Assembly: GCF_007859915.1 (NCBI RefSeq)
Contig: NZ_SJPM01000010.1
Span: 66,743 to 130,742 of the forward strand
Source: Neorhodopirellula pilleata
GTDB lineage: Bacteria; Planctomycetota; Planctomycetia; Pirellulales; Pirellulaceae
Direction of reading: 5' to 3'
Length of the DNA: 64,000 bases
This document shows positions 8,843 through 18,500 of the stretch, piece by piece. Numbering within the stretch: the stretch's first letter is position 1; each line of letters starts with the position of its first letter. The translations under genes and the position numbers were made by a program. The notes beneath the pieces are model-generated. The model searched no databases. It saw nothing but the letters and a program-made list of their open reading frames with translations, and was not told the origin of the DNA.

Positions 8843-10693
8843 TCACCACCATCGCTTCGGGCTTGGCATCCGAGTGGTACTGACTCGGGCGGCAGGCGAC
8901 ACGGTTGCCGCAGGAATCACAGGTGGCCCGTTGTATCGTGAAGGCGTGATGGCAAATCCCGAATTCGGCGAGCCCAGTTCCGTCGGTTCGGATTGGGTTA
9001 CATTGGTCGAGTCCGCTGCCGCAGGAAGGGTTCTGCGGAAGGAGGCGACCAGATTATGCATGATGGAAGTGCGCGGTACGGTTTCCGATCGTGCAGATTC
9101 CGGTGTCGCGTTGTTCATCGAATCGCGGTTGAGCGACACTTGATTTGAGCCGACCGGCAAGATCGATTCGTTGGATTGCGAAGGTTTCATTCCAGGCAGA
9201 ACACTAGTTGAGATCGCCGCGAACTGGGTCGGACTCAACGCGATCACATCGGGGACGCGTCGGGTCGAATCAGGCGGTGTTTGCGATCGAGTCGACGCCA
9301 TGATGGATTGTCCGTAGTCACGTTTTTCAGGGCGAGCGGAGATCGACTTCAAATGTGCTAGCCGAGCGGAGTTGGCGGAGTTAGGTTGAATCGACAACGA
9401 ATGTCCCAACGCCCAGCGGGCTTCGTCGACCAAACCGATATCGGCGAGATGGTGGCCCAACTTGGCGGCTAAGTCCGCATTGCCGCTTTGACCTTGGACT
9501 GCGGCGCGGCGTAGGCAAATCGCAGTTGGGCCTGGCAATTGCGACAGGTCGTTACGACCGAGTCGAATGGCGGCGACCAAGTCCATCGTCTGCGCGGCAA
9601 GCAAACTTTGTGCTGCCAACTCGGCGAACTGAGAACGAGCGTAGTCGAGATAACGATCGATCGCCTCGCTGACGGTTGGCAAACGATCCGACGAGCCTGT
9701 CGACGGCTCACCCTGATTCGAGAGCGAGTAGGCGGCCCGTAGCGGAGGAAGTGTCTCACGAACGACAGGTGTTTCGTGAGATCGAGCCAGGCGAGAGATC
9801 GAGACCGCATCGTTTTGTGCAAACGGACCGACAAAATCACTTGCCTCCATGATCGCCCGTTTCCCCCGGTGCAGACGCTGGATTGCGGTCGGTGCCGAAG
9901 AATCTGCCAATCGAGGATTCATGCTGGCGGCCAGGTCGATCGCGAGCGCTGACTTTTCTAGCGACTCCCAAGCCGACGTTTCGGCTGACGCATAAGCTCG
10001 GTAGTCGTAGTCGAGTTGGGCGGTCTGGAACAGTTTCGCGGCGATCTCGAGTTCCGACTGAGCCGTTTGGGTCGCCAAATAAACCGAGGAACCCGCTTGA
10101 GGAGCGGGAGGCTGCTGGGCGAGGAACTGGGAACGTTTCTTTGCCGCACTGACGAGTTGAGCATTGGCACGACCGGTCACCGCACGCCCGTTGTTCGGCG
10201 GAGTGTTGAGCTCAGATCGAAGAGATTCGGTCACCGGCAAACGATAAGGCTGGGTGGGCATCGCCATCGTTGCTACAGAATCGCTGACTAATGACTGGCT
10301 CGGTTGCTGGACTGACACACGTTCGTATTGTGACCAATCGGGACCGACGAAGGAGCTTTGGCGAGCGGATCGGTCAACGATATTCGCGGTGGGAGTCTGT
10401 AAGCTAGCCGTAGCAACAGGCCCCCAAGAATGCGGTGGCGACGTGATCACGTCGCGGGTTGGAACTGCGAACGGATTCGTTCTTGGGCCGAGATTCTGGG
10501 CGTCTTCCGATGCGGCATCGCGTGCCATCAGAAGCGATGACGCCAGGATCGTGGTACCTCCGACCGCTAGGAATCCAAGGCGGTGTAGCTTGCCAAGGCT
10601 AGATTGAATGCGGCGGGAGTTGGCGCGCATGGAACTGGCGGTGCAACGACGTTGTGTTCGAAGGTCGGCTGGAGGCTGAGCATTCGTGGTCAT
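8843..10693 (-). CDS. Uncharacterised protein with one membrane or signal segment and TPR-like helices
   Basis: About 616 aa from ATG 10693 (MTTNAQPP); the frame is open to 10903 but the upstream part lacks a plausible leader. A hydrophobic segment near residues 43-55 (FLAVGGTTILASSLLM) suggests export or anchoring. The middle is rich in Ala/Leu helices (LATQTAQSELEIAAKLFQTA, LADIGLVDEARWALGHSL) with the 34-residue feel of TPRs. The ends are Ser/Pro/Thr-rich and low complexity. It lies 136 bp upstream of the polysaccharide export gene on the same strand, so a role in envelope assembly is possible but unproven. I do not recognise the family. Confidence 0.65.
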   Translation of the reverse strand: MTTNAQPPADLRTQRRCTASSMRANSRRIQSSLGKLHRLGFLAVGGTTILASSLLMARDAASEDAQNLGPRTNPFAVPTRDVITSPPHSWGPVATASLQTPTANIVDRSARQSSFVGPDWSQYERVSVQQPSQSLVSDSVATMAMPTQPYRLPVTESLRSELNTPPNNGRAVTGRANAQLVSAAKKRSQFLAQQPPAPQAGSSVYLATQTAQSELEIAAKLFQTAQLDYDYRAYASAETSAWESLEKSALAIDLAASMNPRLADSSAPTAIQRLHRGKRAIMEASDFVGPFAQNDAVSISRLARSHETPVVRETLPPLRAAYSLSNQGEPSTGSSDRLPTVSEAIDRYLDYARSQFAELAAQSLLAAQTMDLVAAIRLGRNDLSQLPGPTAICLRRAAVQGQSGNADLAAKLGHHLADIGLVDEARWALGHSLSIQPNSANSARLAHLKSISARPEKRDYGQSIMASTRSQTPPDSTRRVPDVIALSPTQFAAISTSVLPGMKPSQSNESILPVGSNQVSLNRDSMNNATPESARSETVPRTSIMHNLVASFRRTLPAAADSTNVTQSEPTELGSPNSGFAITPSRYNGPPVIPAATVSPAARVSTTRMPSPKRWW

Positions 10694-10962
10694 CGCAACC
10701 AGTCTGATTATTGAGGATTCGTGAAACACCACAACAACACCGATCACGCGGTGGTTGAGTCCAACATTTCCATCGGTCGGCCGGTGTTCGGTTTGTTTGG
10801 ATTCTTCCGATCGTCGGGGTGAAATGTTCGTTGCAGCCTGAACATGCGGAACAATCCTCACAGATTGACATTCCACCCATCGGATGTCCGGAAAGGAGTC
10901 CACTGTTCAATCGACCAGTTGTTACCGACATCCCTTTGGATCGTGACCTACAGTTCAGGAGA

Positions 10963-11715
10963 ATGCGTTCCGAAGCTTCGACCTTGGTTCAATTGATCAC
11001 CCCTCCGACCCTCAACCACCAACGACAATCTGATCGTTTCTATTCGAAGAACTCAGAGGAGCTTGCGGCAGACCTTTTGATTCTCGAGGGCGACGACGTG
11101 CTCGCGTTCCCGGTTCGCTTGGCCGACATCAGCGAGACAGGCTGTGCCGTTGAGATCTCCGCGCAATTCAATCGAGATATTCCCGTTGCGATCCTGCGCA
11201 TCCGCGACATTGGAGGCACCGTCAATTTGGAACTTGCCGGCCGGATGTGCTGGAACCAACGTACATCATTGGGGGCGAACACGTGTGGATTCTGTTTCCG
11301 TCGTCCGCTCTCGAATGAGATCATCGATCAGATGGTCGACAATGGATGGGTCACACGACGGCTGGAACCTCGCGTGAGAACTGGAGCGATCGTCGAGGTT
11401 CGACGCGCCCATGGTCTGCCGACAATCGGGATGGCCACCCTGCAAGACTTTTCCATGACAGGGATCCGTCTTACATTGAACTCCGAAGTCGAGGTCGGAG
11501 AACGACTATTGATCAGTAACCGTGCTGAAGTCGATCAATATGATGTCGATGCCGCACTGAAATCCACCAAACGGATCGCAAATGGTGGCGTAACGGTAAA
11601 GTGGGTACGTCCCACCGACGACGGCTACGAGTGCGGATGCGTCTTTCAAAACTTAGCTGCGTCGAGGGCAATCAACGATGCGTTCTCAACGAGTGGATTG
11701 ATGGCGAAGCATTGA
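10963..11715 (+). CDS. Protein with two PilZ-like domains
   Basis: About 250 aa from ATG 10963; a GTG at 10819 would add 48 residues without domain features. A first PilZ-like block contains RLADISETGCAVEI and a second contains RRAHGLPTIGMATLQDFSMT followed by GIRLTL, both matching the beta-barrel core of PilZ (D-x-S-x-x-G). PilZ domains bind cyclic di-GMP, but the canonical RxxxR is only weakly visible, so binding is uncertain. It is divergent from the TPR-like/export pair, which suits a regulator of polysaccharide output. Its 3' end overlaps the 3' end of the opposing histidine kinase by 30 bp. Confidence 0.65.
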   Translation: MRSEASTLVQLITPPTLNHQRQSDRFYSKNSEELAADLLILEGDDVLAFPVRLADISETGCAVEISAQFNRDIPVAILRIRDIGGTVNLELAGRMCWNQRTSLGANTCGFCFRRPLSNEIIDQMVDNGWVTRRLEPRVRTGAIVEVRRAHGLPTIGMATLQDFSMTGIRLTLNSEVEVGERLLISNRAEVDQYDVDAALKSTKRIANGGVTVKWVRPTDDGYECGCVFQNLAASRAINDAFSTSGLMAKH

Positions 11716-13278
11716 TCGCCGAAGCCTTTTCGCGGTCTCGTAGCCATCGAGTTTGGGCATCTCCATGTCCAACAAAATCAGGTCGAATCGACGGCCGCTC
11801 GCGTTACGTTGATTGACTTTTGCGATCGCATCCTCGCCATCGACCGCTTCGACGACACTCGCGTTCCACTTTTCTAGTAAATGCTTCGTCAGGAATCGGA
11901 TATCGCGGCGATCATCAACGATTAAGAACGTGCAAGCGTTCATCATGCCGCTGTTGTTTCCGATCTGAAGATTCGCTTGGGACGCGATCTCACAGCCGAT
12001 TGTTTTTCTCGGTTTCACCAAAGGGGTTTGGGAGACGTCGCCCGTCTGAATTGTAAACTGGAACCGACTGCCTTCGCCCGGTGTGCTCTCGACGGTGATT
12101 TTTCCACCAAGCATGGTGACAAGACGTTGGCTGATGACCAGACCTAAGCCGGTGCCGCCGTAGTCGCGCGTGATTGTTCCGTCGCCTTGTGAAAATGCTT
12201 GAAACAATCGTGACTTCTGTTGGTTACTGATTCCGATGCCGGAGTCGGCGACCTCAAACTTCAGCTTGTTGGTGTCCGCTGCATAAGCCACCGTCAAAGA
12301 GATACTGCCATAGTCCGTGAACTTAATCGCGTTGCCGATCAGATTGATCAGTACCTGTCGTACTCGTTTGGGGTCACTTTGGATCAACAGAGGAACCTCT
12401 CCGTCGTAGCGGATCAACAAAGAAAGCCCTTGTGCTTCCGCCTTCACTCGCATCAATCGCCTTACATCCTCGACCAATTCTTGCAAGGAAAATGGCTCAA
12501 CGAGAATTTCGAGCTTCCCAGCTTCGATCTTCGAAAGATCCAGAATGTCGTTGATCAGCTCCAATAGGAAATTGCCGTGACTGTGTATCGTGGTAAGATG
12601 CTCGCGACGATCAAGGTCCGTCTCGTCTTCTAAAAGAATATCGGTGTAGCCCAGAACCGCCGTCATGGGCGTGCGGATTTCGTGGCTCATGTTGGACAAG
12701 AACTCCGTCTTGGCTCGACTAGCTTCGTTAGCACGTTGTTCACTTTCGGCCAATGCAATTTCGGCAAGTCGTTCCTGATGAATATCGGTGAAGGTGCCGG
12801 CCCACTCGCGGATGTTGCCGTCGCCATCGAGGATCGGAACCGCTTCGGCATCGAAATATCGGTACTGGCGACTGGCGTCGTTCCAGACCCGCCCGGTCGT
12901 GTGATAAAGGCTTCCGTCACGCTGGGATTCATTCCAGCGTTCTTGAACATGTTCCCGGTCTGCCTCGTGGACTGCTTGAAGCCAGCCTCGGTATCGATGT
13001 TCGCTCCAGCTCTGGCCGGTATATCGCTCCCAAGATTTCTGAGGGGACACAAACTCACCTTTTGGATCGGCAGTCCAAATGATGCTTCGCGTGCCGATGA
13101 GCAGTCCTTCGTAACGTTGTTTTAGGGCAACCAGCACCGCGGGGATCGCAAAATAGGCAAGCCAAATCGCCAAGTCCGAAACGACGTGAAGCCAACCAAG
13201 GAAATCCGACCAGTTCCCACAGTACCAACGAGGCGGAAAATCGGACGTATCAAACAGGTTCTGGAAAAAGTCGATCAC
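11686..13278 (-). CDS. Hybrid sensor histidine kinase, truncated at both ends
   Basis: 530 aa from GTG 13278. The N-terminus (FPPRWYCGNW, then WLHVVSDL and WLAYFAIP) matches the first transmembrane helix of the ethylene-receptor-like module that heads many planctomycete histidine kinases. The remaining helices are missing and the chain passes straight into a PAS domain (YTGQSW to AGTFTDIHQE). HisKA (NMSHEIRTPM) and HATPase_c (NLIGNAIKFTDY, DSGIGI, GGTGLGLVI) are intact. The receiver starts (FLIVDD) and keeps the phospho-Asp (LILLDMEMP), then stops after about 70 residues, before the conserved Thr/Ser and Lys. The stop comes from overlap with the PilZ gene. Kinase activity could survive; phosphorelay through this receiver probably not. 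Confidence 0.85.
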   Translation of the reverse strand: MIDFFQNLFDTSDFPPRWYCGNWSDFLGWLHVVSDLAIWLAYFAIPAVLVALKQRYEGLLIGTRSIIWTADPKGEFVSPQKSWERYTGQSWSEHRYRGWLQAVHEADREHVQERWNESQRDGSLYHTTGRVWNDASRQYRYFDAEAVPILDGDGNIREWAGTFTDIHQERLAEIALAESEQRANEASRAKTEFLSNMSHEIRTPMTAVLGYTDILLEDETDLDRREHLTTIHSHGNFLLELINDILDLSKIEAGKLEILVEPFSLQELVEDVRRLMRVKAEAQGLSLLIRYDGEVPLLIQSDPKRVRQVLINLIGNAIKFTDYGSISLTVAYAADTNKLKFEVADSGIGISNQQKSRLFQAFSQGDGTITRDYGGTGLGLVISQRLVTMLGGKITVESTPGEGSRFQFTIQTGDVSQTPLVKPRKTIGCEIASQANLQIGNNSGMMNACTFLIVDDRRDIRFLTKHLLEKWNASVVEAVDGEDAIAKVNQRNASGRRFDLILLDMEMPKLDGYETAKRLRRSMLRHQSTR

Positions 13279-13396
13279 TCACAATGCTCCAGAACGACTT
13301 GGACTCGCTCAACCGGCTCGACTCCATCGCTGGTGCCAACGCAATCGCACCCACAACGACCAAGCAATCGATCCATCGAGTCGATTGTTCGTTCAT
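13250..13396 (-). CDS. Possible 48-aa leader-like ORF overlapping the kinase start
   Basis: A short frame from ATG 13396 begins MNEQSTRWIDCLVVVGAIAL and looks like a signal or membrane peptide. It overlaps the first 29 bp of the kinase in another frame. It may be a translationally coupled small gene or the residue of a larger upstream gene. Nothing else supports expression. Confidence 0.2.
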   Translation of the reverse strand: MNEQSTRWIDCLVVVGAIALAPAMESSRLSESKSFWSIVSDRLFPEPV

Positions 13397-13852
13397 GACC
13401 AGATAGGCTCTTGTTTATCGGACAAGGAAACTCGGGGACATTCAATCTGATTCAACGAATGGTAAAAGGTGATAGCTGACCACTTCTGAGGGCAACTTGT
13501 CGCGAATGGTTCCCGATTGCCGAGCCAATTTCCCGAATAGCGGGTAATACTATATCTGCAGGTATTATTAATCATATACGCGATTCAACATATAAGTGGA
13601 TAGGCTCAGGGTTTGGCGTGTCGCGAGCGACATCGGCTCACGAGAGGCCTGTCGTTGGCGGCGTGTTGATTTGATTGGCCGTACAACATTAGCGACGGTC
13701 CAGGCTCACGCCCTTCGGCTAATTAAATGCCTCCTTTATCTTCAAGGCAGAAGTTCGGCAAAAAAGCTTAGGGGGTTTGGCGCACGACTTGCATTGCGAG
13801 AATCGAGATTCGATGCATCTTGATTTCTTCTGTTCTGAGCTGGAGTAATGCT
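13397..13852. other. Intergenic region between kinase and VKOR-DsbA genes
   Basis: This 456-bp gap is more AT-rich than its surroundings around 13545-13580, where TAATAC (13545-13550) and GTATTA (13562-13567) form a short dyad that could belong to a divergent promoter region. A repeat of the intergenic palindrome family lies at 13660-13725. I see no gene. Confidence 0.4.
13660..13725. repeat. Short copy of the ATTAGCCG/CGGCTAAT palindromic repeat
   Basis: It starts GCGTGTTGATT, contains ATTGGCCGTAC with TTAGCGACGGT, and ends GGCTCACGCCCTTCGGCTAATT. The same order of words occurs at 28656-28767 (TTAGCCGTACCGCGTTAGCG, then GGCTAACGCCCGTCGGCTAA). Terminal words are inverted relative to each other, so the element can fold as a hairpin. 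Confidence 0.6.
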
Positions 13853-14942
13853 ATGTCCACTGCCGAGTTTCCTCGCGCTTTTGCGGAGGGATTATTGTAT
13901 CGTCAAGAGAAAGAGGTGACTGACAAGCATGTGAAGAGTCGCTTGGATCCTTCGGTGCCTCAGTGGTGGGTGATGCTTTTGGCCAGTACGGTCGCACTTG
14001 TCACAAGCGGTTACCTTCTTGTTGATGCTGCCGATCAATGGTCTGCGGATGAGTTGGATCACGGTGGCGGCGGCCTGCTCACTCGCGAGTTTGATCGGAT
14101 TGCAGACACTGAGTGAAGCTCCGGCCACTTTCGAGATCATCGAGCATGGCAACGAGGTGAGTGGAGACGAGACAACCATCTCGGCCCCCTCTTCCATCCC
14201 GGCGTCGGGAGCGGGAGAAGCCAATGATGCGGGTAAAAGCAACATGCTCTTCGACGCTCCCCGGCGTCAAGCCTCGAGTTCGCAACAGGATGCCAAGGCG
14301 GCTCAGTTGATCGCGGCAATCGTTAACCCGGCAGCTTTGCTATACGGCCAAGTCACGGCGCCCGAAACCAAGTCGCCCACTGCGCTCGTGCTGGGCAACA
14401 TTGAGTTGCGAACGGATTCATGGCCGTTGATCGGAAGGCCGGATGCCGAGATGGTCTTTGTCGAGCTTTTTGATTACACCTGTCCGCACTGCCAGCGGAC
14501 GCACAAATCCCTTGACGCCGCTCGAGAACACTTTGGTGACAAGCTAGCCGTCATCACCATGCCTGTTCCACTCGATCGCGAGTGTAATCCTACCGTTAAC
14601 TCGACCCATCCCAGTCACAACGAGGCGTGTGAGCTTGCAAAGCTTGCCATCGCGGTGTGGTGTGTTGATCCCAGTCAGTTTGAAAGGTTTCACGACGTGC
14701 TGTTTGAATCGACGCCGAACTATGCGCAAGCTCTTTCGAAAGCACGATCACTGGTCGATCAAAAAAAACTTACCGAGATGCTCAATAGCTCACTGCCGTC
14801 GGATTACGTGAACAAACATGTCACGTTGTATCAACGCGCGGGCGCAGGCACGATTCCGAAACTCTTGTTTCCGAGAACCAGTTCGGTCGGTGCCGTTGAA
14901 AGTCCCGATGCCATGATTCGGCTGATCGAGCAGCATCTCTAA
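13853..14942 (+). pseudogene. Disrupted VKOR-DsbA fusion (two overlapping frames)
   Basis: Frame one (13853-14116, GGAG 11 bases upstream) encodes a basic N-terminus and one membrane helix (WWVMLLASTVALVTSGYLL), then runs out of frame to a stop. Frame two (TTG 13998 to 14942) picks up with another helix (WITVAAACSLASLIGLQ) and a DsbA/thioredoxin domain with FDYTCPHCQRTH and MPVPLDRECNPTV. Planctomycetes carry fusions of vitamin K epoxide reductase and such a DsbA domain, which oxidise protein thiols in the periplasm. The VKOR core with its redox cysteines is absent here and the frame shifts near 14030-14055. Frame two alone could still make a membrane-anchored thioredoxin-like protein with an intact CPHC site, so loss of function is not certain. 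Confidence 0.6.
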
Positions 14943-14949
14943 AAACGTG

Positions 14950-15468
14950 TTAGTGATCATGCCCTGAATGGTCGTGATCGTGCGAAATCTTGCCCGTGTA
15001 AGACGAGCCCTCGATTGACAAAACGACCGCGCCTTCGGCCTCGGCATCGAGCCAACGCATCAATTCGCCATTGGTCGATGAAAAATGCGACGAACGACCC
15101 TCGGGGTCATCGGTTTGACGGTCGGCAGCAAGCTCAAACGACTTGACTTTGCCATCGTGTTTCAGACTCAGTGTGAGTGTTTGAACTTCAATCGCAACGG
15201 GTATTGTCGCGGTGTTATCGAGTACAAACATGGAGACCTTCGCGGCATCGTGAACCATCTCAACATGAAACGCTTCTTTACCGAGTTCGATCAGTTCGCC
15301 CCCATGTGGTCCGTGTTCAGGATGGCCGTCTGAATCGGTTAGCGATGGCAAGTCGTCCATAACGATCACGTCGGAAGGCTCCGGGACTGACGGGACGGAC
15401 TCACTCGGCCCTGAACAACCGACTAGGCCATAGCAAACTAAGGTCAATGTAAACAAATGAATCTTCAT
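14950..15468 (-). CDS. His-rich lipoprotein of the metal-efflux operon
   Basis: 172 aa. The signal peptide ends in the lipobox LVGC. The mature protein has HPEHGPHGGE near its start and ends HDHDHSGHDH, both likely metal-binding. It is the last gene of a same-strand run with the RND permease and adaptor, 50 bp after the permease stop, and probably buffers or delivers metal at the outer membrane or periplasm. I do not recognise a named family. It converges with the VKOR-DsbA gene with only 7 bp between their stops. Confidence 0.7.
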   Translation of the reverse strand: MKIHLFTLTLVCYGLVGCSGPSESVPSVPEPSDVIVMDDLPSLTDSDGHPEHGPHGGELIELGKEAFHVEMVHDAAKVSMFVLDNTATIPVAIEVQTLTLSLKHDGKVKSFELAADRQTDDPEGRSSHFSSTNGELMRWLDAEAEGAVVLSIEGSSYTGKISHDHDHSGHDH

Positions 15469-15518
15469 TTCAGATTTCCAATGAGAGGTTTGTGGTGATC
15501 AGAACTCGGGTCTGGTAA

Positions 15519-18500
15519 TTAGCTGGACTCACGCGGGTACAGTGCGTGTTCAGGTCGAACGCCATCGGTCGACCGCTGAGCAACCTGCGAGCGATCACGG
15601 ATGATCTGTTTTCCCGCATTGATCCCGGTCGTCCAAAACAAGGCAGGACGAACAAAGAACTCCGCCAATGTGCTGGTGAGGAGACCGCCGACGATTACGG
15701 TTGCGATCGGGTATAGGATTTCCTTGCCCGGCTCACCCGCCGCGAGTGCCAAAGGAAGTAAGCCGATCCCCGATGTGAGCGCCGTCATCAGCACCGGGGC
15801 CATCCGTTCCTGCCCCGCGCGCCGGACCATCTCACGCGTCCATGATTCGCCTTCGTGCTCGTTTAGGTAGATATAGTGATTCAACAACAAAATACCATTG
15901 CGGCTCGCGATTCCGCACAGCGAGATGAATCCGACCATGGCGGCAACCGTGAGGTTCTGATCCGTGAGGATCAATGCCGCGACGGCTCCTAAGAAAGCGG
16001 TCGGTAACGCGACGAGGACCTGCATCGAGAAGTTTGCATTGCCAAAGAGTGTGTACAGGATCAAGAACATTCCAAGCAGCGCGACGCAGGAAAGAATCGC
16101 GAGTCGGCGAGTCGCAGATTGCTGGCTCTCGAACTGCCCGCCGTACTCGATGAAGTATCCTGGCTCGAGCGGCAAATCGACGAGTCGTTGTTGAATGTCG
16201 CCGACCACATCCACGACGCCCCGTTGCGAGACGTTTGCCTGCAAGACAATGCGTCGACGGACCTGCTCTCGCTTGATCATGTTGGGCCCACTGCTCTCGT
16301 ACACATTCGCAACGGCTTCCAAAGGCAGGGTTCCACCATCGGGCAGCGGGACCGCCAATCGTTTGAGTTTGGTGAGGTCTTCGCGAAAGGGCTCGTCCAT
16401 TCGAATCATCAAATCGAACGTGCGTTGGCCGAGTAACACTTGGCTGATGACTTGTCCGTTCATCGCCGTTTCAATCAATTCCATCACATTGGCGGGACGT
16501 AGCCCGTTTTGTGTTAGTGCCTTGCGATTCAGCTCGATTCGCAGTTGGGGGATGTTGGTTTGCTGTTCGATCATGACATCGGCTAAGCCGGGAACGTCCG
16601 CGATACGGCGCTTCATTTCCTCAGCCTTGTTGCGCAGGACATCTAGGTCGTCGCCGTAGAGTTTGATGCCGATTTGTGCTTTCACACCGGAGATCATGTG
16701 GCTGATCAAGTGAGCCAATGGCTGTTCCGTACTTGAAACGACGCCGGGTATGTCTTCCATGGTCTCGCGGATGCGTTCGATGGTACCTTCACGATCGGCA
16801 CCGTCGTCGATTTCCAGAAACAGCTCAGTGACGTTGACGCCTTCGGCATGTTCATCCAGTTCGGCTCGACCGGTACGCCGTGCGACCGACTTGACGGACT
16901 GAATCTTCATCAGTTCCTCTTGCACGTTTTGCCCGATGCGATTGCTCGTCGCCAAGGATGTTCCCGGAGCAAGCAGCGCATTGACCTGTACGGCACCCTC
17001 GTTGAATGGCGGTAAGAAGTCGCGTTCGAGCTGGGAGACGGCGAAGATCGCAAACCCAACCAAGACTGCCGCGACACCGAGAACCGGACCGGCGAATCGC
17101 GTGCTGAAGTCGATTGCGATCCCGGCGATCCCTTTGAGTCCCTCGAGCAACTTGCCCTCTTCGGCCTCCGGACCACCCAAGAAAACTTCAGTAACCTGAA
17201 TCAACCCCCACACCACAGGCGTCAGTACAAGCGACCACGCGAGGGGACTGCCAGGCAATCCGATTGGAAGATGCACAAGGTGAACGACTCGGGGCACAAC
17301 CCAGTAAACGGTCAATGCGGCAATCCCAAATGCCAACACCGGCATCACCACCTGCCAGGCTCGCTTGTTGACCAATAGCAAAGAGGCCAAAACCGGTGTC
17401 ACCGTCAACGAAACCGCCAGCGAGGCGATCAAGGATACGACGTAACCCATCGCCAAGGGAACGAAGAGTTTTCCCTCCATGCCTTCGAGGGCAAACAGCG
17501 GTATGAAAACAAGCACGACGATTGCTGTGCCGTAGACGACGCTGCTACGCACCTCAATGCTGGCTTTGTAGACAACTTCCAATGCGGGCCGTGGCGTCAC
17601 CGACAGTCGGTTCTCTTTCAGGCGTCGAAAGATGTTCTCAACATCCACGATGGCATCGTCGACGAGTTCGCCGATCGCGACGGCGATCCCGCCCAGTGTC
17701 ATGGTGTTGATCGAAAGCCCGAACGCAGCGAACACGCACGCGGTCGCAATGATGGATAGCGGAATCGCCGTGAGCGTGATGAATGTCGTGCGGAAATTCA
17801 GCAAAAACAAAAACAAGATAACGAGTACCAAGACGCCGCCGTCGGCGAGCGCTTCGACGACGTTGTCGATCGCGCGGTCGATGAACGAACGTTGCGAATA
17901 AACGTTGGCAATCCGGATGTCGTTAGGGAGCGAGACCTTCAGCTCTTGAAGAGCGTCGGCGATCGCTTGATCGACCGCGCGAGTGTCGCTGCCGGGCTGT
18001 TTGTTGATGGTCAAGACGACGGCCGGACCACCTTCGATCGTACCATCCTTCCCTCGTAAGTACGCGGACGAATCGCCACGCATGACTTGGGGCCCCTCAA
18101 CCACTTTGGCGATGTCACCGACCGTAATCGGTAGGCTATCACGCATGGTGACGACGATCTCTTTCAAGTCCGCCAAGCTAGTGATCCGACCAAGGCCTCG
18201 GACAAGCAACTCATTGGCACCTCGTTGGTCAAGATATCCGCCCGTCGCGTTCATGTTCGCTTCGCCGACTGCGGTGTGAACGTCACCCATGGTAAGACCG
18301 AACTCAAGTAGTGCATCGGGATTAACCAACACTTGGTACTGCATCCGGCCGCCCCCCATAGAGAACACCTGCGAGACGCCAGGGATCGTGAGTAGTCGTT
18401 GGCGGACGACCCAATCGGCGAGCGTGCGAACTTCCATCGGCTCCGTCTTTCCCCCTTCGCTCCACATGCCGTACATGAGGATTTGACCCATGATCGACGA

